Below are positions 18,935-31,479 of a DNA stretch of 64,000 nt, in pieces. Both the position numbers and the translations under genes were made by a program. Under the pieces are notes generated by a model, which was not told the origin of the DNA, searched no databases, and saw nothing but the letters and a program-made list of their open reading frames with translations. The stretch's first letter is position 1. Each line of letters opens with the position of its first letter. The stretch spans positions 6,634,001 through 6,698,000 of the forward strand of contig JAJTUQ010000002.1 in assembly GCA_021399445.1 (NCBI GenBank). The letters run 5' to 3'. The stretch comes from Xylogone sp. PMI_703. Its lineage: Eukaryota; Ascomycota; Leotiomycetes.

Positions 18935-21803
18935 TTATGGATGGGCATAATCACTAGGGCAAAAGATTTCCGGATTGCTGGAAACATTATGCATGGCAGC
19001 TTGCAGATCCGCGCTCAAGTCTCCAAAGTTAGGAGTTCCAATAACAAAATTTGCGTACTCAACTAACTTGCTCCTGGTATGATTGATACCAGTGGTGTAG
19101 AAGTTGTTAAAGAATTCTGCGTGGGCAGCCTTATACGTCTTCGTCTTCAAGGCAGCTGGAGTGGTAGCTTGTACCGTAGGGTCGTTATCCATTACTTCCC
19201 TAAGAAACGTGAGTAGTTGTGTGGAAAATGTGTAGAGAGAGATCATTTACAAGACACTCTCGACAGCTGTGATAGTATCCTTCAATCGAGATAATATTTT
19301 ATCGTTATTAAGATACTTGCATGTTGTGATGATGCGGCCGATTGAGCAGGTACGATCATTATTATTGGTAGCTGATTTGGTTATAGAAGCATCGATCTCT
19401 CCCGGCTCAAACATCTGGATGCAGAGTGAATGATTAGCTGCTACTAAGTTATGGAACTGATGTGAAAGATGGGCGTACGAGATTCTTTAAACCATTCTGT
19501 TTTTGAGGGAGAAGAGCCATAAGCGTGAGGAAAGTATTCACGGTGCCAAGATTTTGCATTATTGCCTCGGAGTAGTTCGATGGACCTGCTGGGTCTGGAG
19601 TGGCAAGTGTAATTGGACCGTTTCCGAAAATTCCAATTAGACCATTACAGACGTCGGGGGTAGTTGTGGTGAAATAGTTGTCATTAAGGTAGTTCAGGAA
19701 GTGAATGACCCAATTGCCCTCGTAAATGTGTTCGGCTGCACAATATCCAGTTACTTCATAAGCACGCCAAATATGAACAACATCACTTACCTGCCCATTG
19801 TGAGGTTACGATACTTGGGTTACTGGACTCTATAGTTTCCCACAGTGCTGGTGGGCAGACTGTCTCACCGCAAGGTATCTGAGGTTCCATGATAGGAAGT
19901 AGGCGACTTGTATCCCTGTTCCTTGCGGTGGGTCCTGTTGGGTATGTTTGTACATAGATAATTTGTGTCTTGCCCGAATCACAAGCAAGTGTGTATCCTC
20001 TCTTCCTGTTCGGCGCTCGAGGCATCAATCGACTTCTCTCGTCGAGCCCACGACTGTAGATTTGAGGCATTAGCAATGCATTCCTCTTATTCAAACCACT
20101 TTCAATTTCAATTTCTGCATATACTTCCTCTTCACCACTGTCCGGTACGAAAATGCATGATCCAGGTGTGGCAAAGTCAAACCCAAAGCATACTTCAGGG
20201 AAGGTGTATACATCTGGGTCGTCGAAAAGGTGTACGGAAAGGAACACATCCTTGTCGCCATTGACTTCATCCCAGCCCTCGAGTAGCAAGTCTGCTCCAA
20301 GGCTTGCATCAATTTTTACACCATACTGTTCTGTACTGTTGGGACAGAAACCGTCGGTATCTTCTACAGTCAGCTTGAGTATTCCCTGAAGGTCACTTTG
20401 GAAATTCTTACTGAAACCGGTAGACGCTGTAATAGTTAGGTCAGGGATCCGAAGACCAATGTCCACATTGATTCCATCCTCATCTGTACGGAAAGTTAGT
20501 GATTAACAATTTAGCTGATGTAGAATGATGACGATAATGACGAGAGAATTGGCTTCTAACCTAGGACGATCAGGCTCACTCCTACTGCAACCTCTGTGTA
20601 AAGTTCAACTTGAGCATCGACTTCTGCATCAACATGCAGTGGCTGTGTCACGATGTTAGGAATCCATCCAGATATCTGGACGGCCTTCTTCGATTGGAGA
20701 TCGACTTTGGCTACGGACGAGTCTGGAATCTGTGCAGAGATGCCAGTACTCACTGTAGCCCTACCTATGATGTAGTCAAGAGACATGCCGGCGTTGATCT
20801 GTATGTTTGGACCGAATGTAAGGATGTGAGGGATGGTCCAGCCCGGCCCCACAGGCAAAGTTAGCAATGTAACGTCTTTCTGTAGAGGAATAGCACCCGA
20901 AAAATCTACTTCTCCCTCAAACGAGACGTTCAAGTTGACATTTGCTTCGATCCCATGAGGTGTAGCTGAAATTACGAATGTTTCGATGCCGCCGAACAAG
21001 CTTGCTTCAATGTGTCCGGCAAATACGAGGGTACCCTTGGTGCCACAGTTATCACAAGTTATAGCAAGATTAGCTTCAGGGCTGGTCCAGTTGACTATGT
21101 CACTTGGAAAAGTTGAACTGAGATCAAGAGTGAAGGCTTTGTTAAGGCTGACATCTAAGAAGCGTTTGTCAACAGCCGAGGCGCCTGGAGTAGGGTCAAA
21201 ATCCCCAAAGTCCAAGGTATATGAATTGGAGACATCTTTCCAGGTCTTCTTCACCCCATCAAGATAAACTGTCCGATTAGATGGACTATATCTGATGTTG
21301 CTGACCACCCAGGGGTCTCGGGATTTGTCAGCTCCACATCCTTTGTAGTCGGTGACCATAACAAAGGAGCGAATTCCATTGAAATTCACCCACTCCCAGG
21401 ATTTGACCGCAGCTTGGTAGCTCCAATCGTGCCGGAACTGCATCATCATATTCTCGGTGCAATTTACTGAAAGAAGCTCAAATTTGAACTTATCCATATC
21501 GATGATGAGCTGGTCTTGTTTAGAGACCACAACCATGCTAACTACAGTAGAATGTTTCGTATCTTAAATGGATTATTAGTATCAATACACAGATCTGAAA
21601 AGGAGACGGAATTCACCATTGGAAGATGTCCACAGGAACTGTTCCTGATTCTGTAGACTGAGGGATGCTGCAGCATCGTCTCTTGATATTATACTTCTGT
21701 CCCAAAGGTGACGGGGCAGAGGTTCCAATACATGGGGGCTTTCAACTGCGGTGGCAAGTTGCAAGAGCCACAGAGAGATGAGGGCAAGAATTATTTGATA
21801 CAT
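18935..21803 (-). CDS. Large secreted fungal protein, six exons (DUF7029/DUF7223-like)
   Basis: Six exons on the minus strand: 21803..21617, 21562..20561, 20483..19791, 19735..19479, 19414..19251 and 19199..18935. All introns are GT-AG and 51-77 nt, and the phases join exactly, giving 855 aa. The first ~19 residues (MYQIILALISLWLLQLATA) form a signal peptide. The middle is beta-strand-rich (about residues 70-590), with NCTEN and many Asn-X-Ser/Thr sites. It includes a CDNCGTKG motif near residue 220, followed by a long repeat-like beta region (GHIEASLFGG, INAGMSLDYIIG). The C-terminus is helical with several Cys. It resembles secreted fungal proteins of the DUF7029/DUF7223 type; this is from memory of the pattern and not certain. 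No catalytic motif is visible. Confidence 0.78.
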
Positions 21804-23323
21804 GTCGATACGGCAAGATTACCTTGCAGAAGAAAAGTTTTCAATCACTTGCTAAAGAGCCTAAAAGCTTCATACAAGCTGAGGATTGGAACAAGACTAT
21901 GGAGCATACTTATGCTTTATATAGACAGTCTTAGAGCCTAAGATTTACGTCAATAAAGGCATAGTGATTCCTCTAAATCCGCAAACCATTATGAAAGATT
22001 CGAGAGTGGAGGACAAGCTTAGCAAACTCCTTCTCCTGGGGGACTTTCGTGCGGGGATTCTACCGCACCGCAAGGGAACTACTAGTTTATGGAGCAGGGG
22101 TTAAGGGTGGCTGGATGTGAAGAATTCCAGAACTCCATTTGAAGTTTCAATAATTACGCGCGTAGAGGCTTCAAATAATGCCTTAAAATAGCATTCAATA
22201 ATGACTATCTAACGGGTACAAATTATAATTATACCCAGAGTCTCGGACGTAGTCCCTAATTGACACTAGGTAAATGCAAAAGAGAGGCTAGAAGCTATAG
22301 AAGGGAAATAGGGCCGTAGAATAGTACTGGGATAACAGTGTAAGAGGGTATATAAGACGGGGTCTCTTTGATAATTGTCGAGTGTGTTGACCATAGATGT
22401 CTGTAGCTTGCGAGGCAGCTTCCTCTTTAGAATCAACTATGCTTGGCTGTTTGTCCCTTGACGGGATGGTGCGGAAGGTCTTGGTCCCTGATATGAGGGA
22501 CAGGTCTGATTGTGAAAACAAGCAAAAGCCTATGGTGCTTATTTATTTTAAGCATTGTGCATAAAGAGACCTTCCTTAACTCATGTGAGTTTTCGGACGA
22601 AGGAATTGACTTTAAGGTTAAGTTAAATCACCTACACATAATTAGAATCAATTACATAAACATGTAGTCTCATACTACCAATAGCAGGACGAGAGTATGT
22701 CAACGACATGGAATGGACGGTGATTTTGCTGGACAAGATATTGGGGGATTTAATTGCTGCCTAATCCGAGGCGGCAGCTCAATATACTGACTCTATAAAT
22801 ATCTGATAGTTATTGTCGTGGCGCATTGATGTTCCGTGCTTGCATTCTCTTTACTGTAATTGCTTGCCGTGTGGGACGGCTCAGGATTCTCCAGATGCAC
22901 CGCCCAATCGCCTTTCGCATGTGCCTCGGGGATGTGCAACTGAGCTGCACGTCATCGGAGCTCAGCAAAGGAACCTGCATGCCGCATTATTACTATTGGC
23001 ATCGAGACTGTCACTACTTAGATTAAGTATCTAGGAGTATTTTGGCGGACCTCAGAAGGAGCATATGCATACTAGTATGGCAAATTTCTTACTCGGAATA
23101 TTGGATATTCTCTTAGAAAGCCGGGTTAATAGGCATTGCCGTGTTGATATCATTAGCTAATTACTCACTTGGTGTAGTGCGGGGGTCCGGTCTGTGGATA
23201 AAGTCGCAGGAGAGTTTTATTAATTATTTTGGCAAATTGAGGGGTATGGAGCTTTATTATTATTAATAATAAGTACCTAAGGGTACTTAGTTAGGCTAGG
23301 CGTTAGCATTGTTTAGTGTCTGG
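21804..23323. other. AT-rich gene-poor tract
   Basis: 1.5 kb upstream of the secreted-protein gene. Holds its promoter and only short frames, including one at 22829-23026 listed separately. Otherwise nothing recognised. Confidence 0.5.
22829..23026 (+). other. 65-codon cysteine-containing ORF, doubtful
   Basis: ATG at 22829, TAA at 23024-23026. The peptide starts MFRACILFTVIACRVG, loosely like a short hydrophobic leader, and carries six Cys (one within the leader, others in LGDVQLSCTSS and the C-terminal half). It could be a small secreted protein or a chance frame in a gene-poor tract. No family recognised. Confidence 0.18.
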
Positions 23324-23883
23324 TTATTTTTGTTTGTCTGCATCTTCCAAATTATCGGGGCAGAAGTCATGTCGATGCTCATGTATAGAAAAGGCTTGAA
23401 AAGCCTGTTTGATATCCAGATCGACGTCCGAATGTACAAATTCCAGATGGTTACCAACAACGCTCTCAGTGTCCCATACCGCTACTGCTTTGATTAGGAC
23501 ATTGTGGTGAATATTAGCGGCCAATGCCCTGAGACTTGTGCTGAGTATTTCATGTTTCTCATCGTTCCAAAGATTGTAGAGTTCTACCAGTGCGTAAAGC
23601 CTTAGTTTCTCCATAAGTCCTCGCAAGTTAGTTAGGTAAGCAGAAATACGGAAGGGAAGTGAGACGAACCCCTTCCAAGAGCTCGTCTTATAAACTTCAT
23701 GAGATCCTCCGTAGCTGTTCCAACCCCTGCCTGATACAGGACAATTTGTGCAACGTTGTCGACAAGGTCAAAAGGCTTTATTCAACGTGATATTGTTGAT
23801 ATGTTGGTTCTAGCCAAGAAGAAGATATTCTCCCTCTTTCCAGTACCATCACAGCAAATGGCGGGCTTCTTCTTTTGACTCAT
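23324..23883 (-). pseudogene. DUF2235 (Tle1-like alpha/beta hydrolase) remnant
   Basis: On the minus strand an ATG at 23883 begins a frame with KKPAICCDGTG and a block reading VDNVAQIVLYQAGVGTATED, matching the N-terminal CDGT and QxVxYQxGVGT motifs of DUF2235. A TGA interrupts it between these blocks. The serine-nucleophile motif GFSRGA is gone, its place taken by degenerate sequence (RGFVSLPFRISAYL). A 100-codon frame ending at 23324 keeps the downstream IKAVAVWDTESVVG and DIKQAFQAFSIHEHRHDF motifs. The remnant ends far short of the usual 400+ residues. Family proteins are predicted hydrolases; this copy cannot be active. Confidence 0.68.
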
Positions 23884-24770
23884 GACTGAGCTATTTGGAG
23901 CTTCAGTATAAGAATTATGATAAGAGGAAACAACGTACGGAGATCTTAGATGGGTTCATGGAAAGATGGGAGAAGATACATGACAGAAGAATACGAATAT
24001 ATAGCAATTTTTGAAAACATATTTAAATACAGGACTCTAATTCACTTGGATGTATCGGCATTTGTACCCCGATTCACCATTCACAAAGGCATATATACAT
24101 TCCTCCTTCTGAAGAGATCATAAGCGGTGATCGTACTAGATTGTTACTATTCAATAAAAGTTTTCCTGGTAAATTCTTTCAGACCCAGTCAGTATATTGA
24201 AGTGAATATATATATTGTTCAAGGTTTACAAAGTAGAATCTTGGGTGAAATGAGGAATGTCTACAGTGCTTCGGAGGCCCGCGTTTGTGGTGCTCTTATT
24301 GCTAGTGAGCCTGGATAATTTGGAAGTGTCGCAAACTAGGAAGGGTGAATCTGTTCAATAACGCAACCATGGTTAAGCAGTGAATAGTTGATTTATAGAG
24401 AATATAAGCTAGGACAAGAGTTCTGGAAAATTGCTATATATATTGAATGAATGACAGCTTAGTGTTATGCCCAATCAGAGCATAGTCTAGGGCGCTAGAT
24501 TTAAGCTTATAACAGGTACGGTAGCTTGGTCAGTGTGATGGGTCACTTAGTGGGTCACCTGGCATGGACGCTAGTCCGTTTGAGGGAGACAGTGTACAGT
24601 AACCTGGCCTTTTTTCGTCCACTCACCCTCTTCTTCTATGCTCCCTCGTCATCTTTCATCTATTGCCAGCTGGGCATCATCTACCTTGAAATACATAGAG
24701 TGTTTCGGACCTTCTTTGAGCCAGAGATTAGAGCCCAATAAACTTGTACCTAAGCGAGCTCGCCGACAAG
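23884..24770. other. AT-rich intergenic tract
   Basis: 0.9 kb with only short, unrecognisable frames. Presumably the promoter of the hydrolase-like gene on the right. Confidence 0.5.
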
Positions 24771-25951
24771 ATGCAGAAGGCTCGAATTTTGCTTCGAAAG
24801 TCATCTGCTCATGCTTTTATGCTCTATAGAGCATTAAAGGAGGCCCGGCGGCCTGGCGTTCCTCCCCGTGTTTCCATCAAAGTGCTGTCTGATCCAGCCG
24901 AATGTGTTGCCGAGTAAGTCATACCTACGTTATCATGTCTTAGTCTCATTTGTACTAGTCTATAGGCCTTGGAGGTATACCGAGCAATACCAAAAAGCTA
25001 ATTGGAATAACATTCATGAATAGTGTTATATTTGCTTGCGATATGAATAGTACTATCAAGGCTCCTGAGCACCTACTTCAGCATCACATCCATGAAGCTC
25101 GCGTTATGGTGTTTGAGTATCATTACCCCTTGGACGAATTGTCGGATGTGCTCTCTAAGACGACGTTGGACGAGTACGTAGACGGCCTTCTGGAATTAGT
25201 AAGAAGGTGTCGATCGGCTGAGGGTGAGGTATGCTGTTTAACTCGGGCAGTCTCAATACATAGCTCACGCGCTTAGAAAAACCGGCCTATCGTATTTATT
25301 GCTCACGGCTTAGGAGGCGTTGCGTGTGAACATGTAAATGCTCCAAGCAGCCATAGTGCTTTACCCTCTAACTTGATCTAGATCTTCATAAACAAATGTA
25401 ATGAAGAATTTCAGCAGAACATCCGCAACATGGTACATGGCATCATCTTTCTCGATACTCCTCACTACCGGGCCGGCCTGCCAGAGTGGGCCGTGCTGGT
25501 AGCCAGGTCAAGCGGGTTTGCCAAGCAAATAATCCCATCAATGTGGACTCCACGATGTGATCCGACTAGCATTTCAGATATGCAGAGAAAGTTCCAGGAA
25601 AGGTTTGAGTATACTTGCAAAGATAGGATTTTCTACTGCTTTTCCCATGTGGAACGAATGAAACCAAGCCGTGTTGGTAGACCCCCGAAGGAATGCGAGA
25701 GTGCAGGTAGGCTAACGTGACTTTAGATGATCGCTCCTAAATGGACTGGCCTGCGATTCTGCGCATCACTTTCAATTCACAGTGATCATTTTGGCATGGC
25801 GAAATTAGACACTCTTGATAACGAGGACATCACTAAAATTGCTAGAGAGGTGTCCAGGTGGTTGAATGAGGTTGCTGATGTGGCCTACGATTCAGCGCAA
25901 CATTCCATTCCCGCTGTCGCTTCCTCACGCGAGCAGCCAGTACAATTATAG
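24771..25951 (+). CDS. SesB/DUF676-like alpha/beta hydrolase-fold protein lacking the nucleophile serine
   Basis: Best model has five exons: 24771..24913, 25024..25228, 25277..25333, 25382..25648 and 25727..25951, 298 aa. The first three junctions have good GT-AG introns (110, 48, 48 nt). The fourth uses a weak GTGGAA donor; without it two in-frame stops intervene, so this end is uncertain. Family features: VSIKVLSDPAECVADVIF (beta strand before the usual HGLxG loop), ARVMVFEYHYPLD, RPIVFIAHGLGGVACEH, VHGIIFLDTPHYRAG, and a C-terminal IHSDHFGMAKL block with the catalytic-His context. The usual nucleophile elbow HSLGG reads HGLGG, and the oxyanion HGLG loop reads ACDMN. It is probably enzymatically dead, unlike the related domain at 37878. 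It is followed on the same strand by a CorA-like gene. Confidence 0.65.
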
Positions 25952-26692
25952 GCGCAATTTCCGCACGGAAAACAAACAACGAAGAAGGCATAGTGGGATT
26001 ATCCTGCGCAAGATCAGGAGCGGGATACATGTCATTTTATTATCACAGTGGAGCATGTCACGCAAATACAGTATCTTAAGTGGTATCGTATATATATATA
26101 TAGGTCATTTCATGAGCCATGTTCTGCGGGAGCTGCCGTATGCTAGCGAAAAATTGAAATTTGATTAAGCTTATTTTAGATAAACTCCTCTCCGTGTTTA
26201 TTTTCTATTAATACACACCCGCATGAGGGACTCGCAAAGTTTTTCTGCGCAAGGAGAATGCAATGTTACAGTGGTCTCTTCGTAACCTGCGGAATGGCGC
26301 CCTGAGGCTGTGCCTTACTACCTAGATGAGCTGGCATTGGCTGCTTCGCCGTTTTGATGCGTCCACGATTGCGCGTAGGATGGGAAGGAGCAAATCAGGC
26401 CTCTTTCGACACTCCCCGGGTTTCAGCCTTACCTTACAAGTTGAAAATGCAGGCACATCGCCACAGGATCACCTTCTATCTTTGGCGCCCACGGCGACAA
26501 TCATTTAGTAGGGCGGCCTGGGCATTGATTCAGCCTTGCTCATTTAAGACCATTCTCAACTCCTCAAACTAAATCAATTCCTATGGTCTTGATTCTTGTA
26601 ATACTATGTGATTCTTGATGTTACACTGACCTAAGTTATTGCTAGCTTTTGTCGCGAGGCTCTTGAGCTATTGTATTGTCATTTATTTAACG
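25952..26692. other. Intergenic between hydrolase-like and CorA-like genes
   Basis: 741 nt without a plausible gene. Contains a short (TA) run near 26.09 kb. Holds the promoter of the CorA-like gene. Confidence 0.5.
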
Positions 26693-28506
26693 ATGGCCAA
26701 CATCACGAGGAAATCCACCTCCTTATCCCGGCATAATGGTCAACCAGCCCCAGCCTTACTTCGATCAAACTCCATACACTCATATTCCAATATAAGCCGC
26801 CGGTCTAATGATGCCAATTCGACCCACTCTCAAATACCCAATGACTACAGCGGCTTTCCGCTATCTGACTACAATGGTCTCGGTTCTATGTGGACCTGGT
26901 CGTTCGGCGACCACATCAGTCCATTTCTACCGAACGACAAGCCCATCAGGATCCTCGAGACTTGGAAGTATGGAGATACAAGTACACCGCCAGTGGTTAA
27001 GAACCAAGAGATAAAGGAAGATGAAATTGGTGCCTGGCTGAGTGAAGCCCCTCCTGTGGGTGAGGCGGGGTCCAAGCCAGCGGCAGGATATAGAATCCTC
27101 CAGGTAGATTCGGGCCCCGACAATATCAGTCTTGCCATCCCTCTGAAAGGCGAGACTTACAAGGCGCTCATCGATGCGTTTAAATTGCCCCCCGTTGAGT
27201 TGCACAATCGGTCAGACAGACAAGGAGCAACTGGGGTGATTGAAGGGAATGATGGAAGCTATAGTAAGATTACACAGGCCAGATACTACGTTGATATTTC
27301 AGCTAATGCTGCGATAAGTACTTATTGTGAGACGAGCTTATATATTATCTCATATATCTATAATTCTACGATACGATCCCGAAACAAATGTGAGCTCGGG
27401 ATACATGATTACGAACGCACAACCAAACACACCGATAGAAGCTTTCTTTGATGTCTTCTCTCCACAGTTTCTGGTATGCAGCCATCCAATTTTGCTACCA
27501 ATCTTGACAATTGAGGGCCTTCTCGAATGCGCCATGGTTGATATCGAGGAAATTTTCCAGAGATTAATTGATATCGAAAAGCAGACCGGGTTCAGTGACT
27601 ATGAGAAGGACTCAGAGGATGAGATAGACTACCAGCAGGTGGTACGGCGGTTGGGTGAACTCAACTCCTACTACGCAGCGAACACATCTGCTCTTCTTAC
27701 GTTTCTGGGATCCACGAAGATCCTCCAGAGAAAGCTTATGCAGATGGATGGCAAGCTGTGTAAGAACGAAGATAAGGATGAGTCTTTGGAAAAACCAGTC
27801 AAGTATTCCACCGGTCTCCGCGATAGGATTGAGTATCTGATAAGCTCGGTGGAGCAAGCGCTTCTGTATGGTAATTTGCAAGTACGATTGCAGGCACAGC
27901 AGCAAGTGGTATGTTTTGTTCCCCGCTTTTGCTCCACGTCGCCGGTTTCTGACCTTGTTCCGATGTAGGTATTCAATTTGATTGCTCAGTCAGATACGAA
28001 AGTCAATATTGAGCTTGCAAAGGATTCGAGAGAATTAGCAGCAGCGAGCAAGCAAGACAGCTCTGCCATGAAAATTATTGCAGTCCTGACGACGCTTTTC
28101 TTGCCAGGTACTTACGTGGCGGTACGTTGAAAACTGATCCTTCATACACAACACGAATTCTGATTCGATTATCTAGACATATTTTGCCATGCCATTATTT
28201 AACTGGGAAGAATCGTCCGTGAAAAAGGTCTCAGGTCCGTACGTGTGGCTCTACTGGGCGGTAACCGCGCCCTTAACGTTGGCTACCATGGTGTTGGTCA
28301 TCTCCTGGGCTCTCTGGCATCGCTCTCAATATAATATTCTAGTTGAGCAGGCAAGGAATCCGATTGGTGAGAATGAGGAAAGTACGGATACTGAGGCGAC
28401 TTTGCTGCCCGGGAAGAAGTCGTCATATAGGAAGATGCTGAAGCATCGGTTCAAAATATTGCAGAAAATGGAGAGTCCGCACGGGAGCAAGCTCGGGGAG
28501 CCATAG
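26693..28506 (+). CDS. CorA-like two-helix membrane protein (fungal)
   Basis: Four exons: 26693..27263, 27319..27908, 27969..28121 and 28177..28506. Introns are 55-60 nt with consistent phases; the product is 547 aa. The N-terminal half is soluble: a Ser/Asn-rich leader (SLSRHNGQPAPALLR) and a globular part. The centre is a long helical region with many charged residues (DIEEIFQRLIDIEKQT; IEYLISSVEQALLYG), as in CorA stalks. Two C-terminal transmembrane helices follow. The first is IIAVLTTLFLPGTYVATYFAMPLF (residues ~422-445, in place of the CorA GMN loop AMPLFNW). The second is WLYWAVTAPLTLATMVLVISW (~466-486). The C-terminus is charged and cytosolic. Canonical CorA Mg2+ channels have GMN; its absence suggests another role, as in the fungus-specific CorA-like families. 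Membrane location is firm; transport is not. Confidence 0.83.
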
Positions 28507-29989
28507 TTTATCAAAAGCTAGATGAACAGTGTAACAGTTTGCAGGTGTTACAGTTGTTCCATCATATTCCGGAGTGATTACTTATTCTCTGACTACGAAT
28601 AGACAATGCACAGCTTTTTCTGAAAGGAACGGACTGAGAGTCCCGAACTCAAGTCACCACGCGGAGTTACAGATAAATATCTCCCCGGGCAGCATGTGAT
28701 ACCCATCAAGCAACCTTATGTAACTGTTTACTAACCTTGCATCATCCCCCTGATGAGACATAGCCAGTCGGTATCACCGGAGGCAGCGTTGCATTTTCAG
28801 TTGATAGAAGCTACCGGCAGTTCAGACTGACTGCCTGATACGAATGGGGTGCACATACAGTGAGGACCCTGCAGCAGGCTGTTCTAGCTTGGTTGGCGCA
28901 ACTGCCATTGATGGAAAATATCCTTTTTGCTTAGCAAAGATAAGAAGCTGCAGTCATGGTACTGTATGGAGACGGTGAGCGATAGTAAGGCCGGTCTCAC
29001 CTTATGTAATCATGATAGTAGTGGTTGAGAGTTGATGTGGAGTAGCACTGGGAAAGGCAAGAATCGGATAATGAGCTCTGCTGGAGATCGAAGCTATCGG
29101 CAGCTCTATGGATGAGCAGAAGATTGGCAGCTGTCAGGAGGAGGGGCAATTAAAAGTATCAGAGCTTGGGAAAGAACGGTGTCCCTGTTAGATAACGAAA
29201 TAAAGTATGAACATGATTAAACTCCCTCATCGTCACCATTATCCAAAGCTAAAGTGACTGTATGTACCGACGTTTGGAACGAGGAGACTAGGTCACTCGC
29301 AGAGAATATCCAAAATCCAAGCTATCGGGTCGAGATTGGATCCAAGTAGTACATACGTGGCGCTCCTGGTGTCCCAATCCGGGAGACGAGACTACTCCGT
29401 AGAGATTCGCCTCGTGGCTTCGATGCATTCAGTACCCACCTTGCGCTTTCAATTGTGTATCAGTAAACTCCATTTCTCCGCTAACGAGGAGCTATTGAAC
29501 TCTAGTATAAACTTCGCGAGCCGCATGGCCAAAATGCGTATTAGGAATCTTCGACTTTTATTCTCTGCTGAGGGCCTCAAAGGCGTTCTCCACTGGGCAA
29601 CCTGCGCAGTGCGAAATCGCAGATGCGGTTGTTAGCTTGGTCTGAACCCCGTGGCTGCTCACTCGAGGTCCCTGAAGTCCCGAAGAACTGGGTGGTATTG
29701 ATAAAATAATCGAGAAGATACGCCATCGCATCATTGAGAATAGGACAATCTTGAAAGATGTGGAAGCAGTTTATGTTTATCAGTGATACTTTGGGAGTGT
29801 CGCGGAGAAAGCGAACATAGAGGGAGGGTCAATGTCACTCACGGGTCGCGTCTTTGTCAGCAATGAAACCAAAGGTGAACAAACACGAATATGTAACTCT
29901 TCCTCCTTCTCTTTTTCAGCCATTATTATTCAGCCCCCAAGGGACGACGATGTTGATAAAGTTGCGATAAGATAAGACTAAGACCGTTG

Positions 29990-30409
29990 TCATATTTCAT
30001 CCGAAATTTCCGTGGACAGGGCCCATGGGCAGCGAAAGCAGTAAGGTCTTATCGCGCGGCCAACTCCATCCCACTTTGGGGCCGTTTGGGAAACGATATC
30101 TTTGAAGCTTTGAGGGTTCTTCCCGTCCATTGGATCATCTGCTGTGTCTATGCCTCTTAGACCTCTTGGACCTTGGCGAATGCTAACTTGCGCGGTAATA
30201 CGGTGACTGTGGCATCCCAGGGTGCTTGTAAGGTACACGATCTGTGCCTGGCTGTGCCTGAGTCTAGTGGCCAGCACCCTGCTGTGGTAAACTCTTAGCT
30301 CATTCACTGCATCTGCTACTGACATTATCCGGCCGCTGCTGGCAGATAGTTGAAATGATCGAAAGACTAGAATCCAAATGGAAAGGAGAGCTGCAAGATA
30401 CCTAGTCAT
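29990..30409 (-). other. 139-codon ORF with leader-like N-terminus, doubtful
   Basis: ATG at 30409 on the minus strand, no intron. Begins MTRYLAALLSIWILVFRSFQL, which could be a signal peptide or membrane anchor; the rest is polar with scattered Cys. No family recognised and no splice partners. Possibly a lineage-specific secreted protein, equally possibly chance. Confidence 0.22.
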
Positions 30410-31368
30410 CGGCTGGAGACGAGAAATCGACTTTATTCCACATCAAAGGATTTCCATGTGGGCGTCGGTATCAAGCTACAACATTGTCATGGAGCGCGAT
30501 AGAGAGTTGTCGAAGAGCCGACGACATCGATGAGTGATCGTCAGTTGTTGCACTGCGATATACCTGGACTTCCTGAGCAGCAATATATTACAACAACTGG
30601 ATGCTTCGCACTGCATCAAGGCTGGGCGTCAGGCAGGCCTGGTACGCGTTTGATCGCAGTCAGAAGTCTAAATGCCACTCTGCCATATGGAAAACCGCAA
30701 AACGGGCAGACCCTGATGACGACAGTAGAGCAATACGAAATGCGGATCACTGGATCAAGGTGCTAACGCCAAAGAGACTACTGCAGAGAGATAACGAACT
30801 TGGATGGATTTCTGATGGGCTTCTTGTGGCTTCTCCAGGGCCACCGGCAGCTGCAGATTGCTATCGCGACCCGATGGGAATCCGGTGAAGGGTCCGGGTA
30901 AATGAAGAGGTGCCAGCCTATCTGAATTGACAGTGCGATATTAGCCTGTCTAAGGCCCAATCAGGCAACGCCAATTTGCATTCCGTCCAACCACGGTAGC
31001 TAGCGGCACTGGGCTGCTACACCAGCACCTTCCGTATGGATAACGGTATATATGGAAATGCAACCGTCCCCTTGACGAGCAGCCTCATCCCTCCGTCTTC
31101 CAACCTCACCACCTTCCAAACCACGTTTTCCTCCCCACAAGAGCTCCACTGTTGACAGGCACTAGATGAGCCACCGCACGCGGGCCATGCCTAGGGAGAC
31201 ATGGTTCCTCGAGCTATTGCCTGCAAGCCCCTGCCCGCCATGAAGCTCGTTATCGGAGAGCTTTATCTGCCGGGCGTTTTGTGTGGTCATGGTAGCTCTC
31301 CCCGTCACGTAACTTCTGCCATTGCTGGAGCTATGAAATTGCCATTCATAGCTCTTTACGAGCAAGTG

Positions 31369-31376
31369 TATAAATA
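31369..31376 (+). promoter_or_regulatory. TATA box of the secreted amidase gene
   Basis: TATAAATA followed by a strongly pyrimidine-rich leader (31385-31420), 104 nt upstream of the ATG at 31480. Typical of a well-expressed fungal gene. Confidence 0.55.
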
Positions 31377-31479
31377 GGTAGGGATCTTCTCCTCACTGTT
31401 TTCTTCTTTTCTGCATTCGCAAGCTTGTCAAGAGACAGAGATCTTCAATCAAACCCTTGTCTCTGCTCCCCCGCCCACA

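Larger units (their letters stand above)
28507..31479. other. Long intergenic tract
   Basis: Three kilobases of mixed composition, including the amidase promoter at the right end. Two frames of about 100 and 139 codons exist (29336-29635 plus, 29990-30409 minus). Only the latter has a start ATG and a leader-like N-terminus. Nothing else recognised. Confidence 0.5.
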
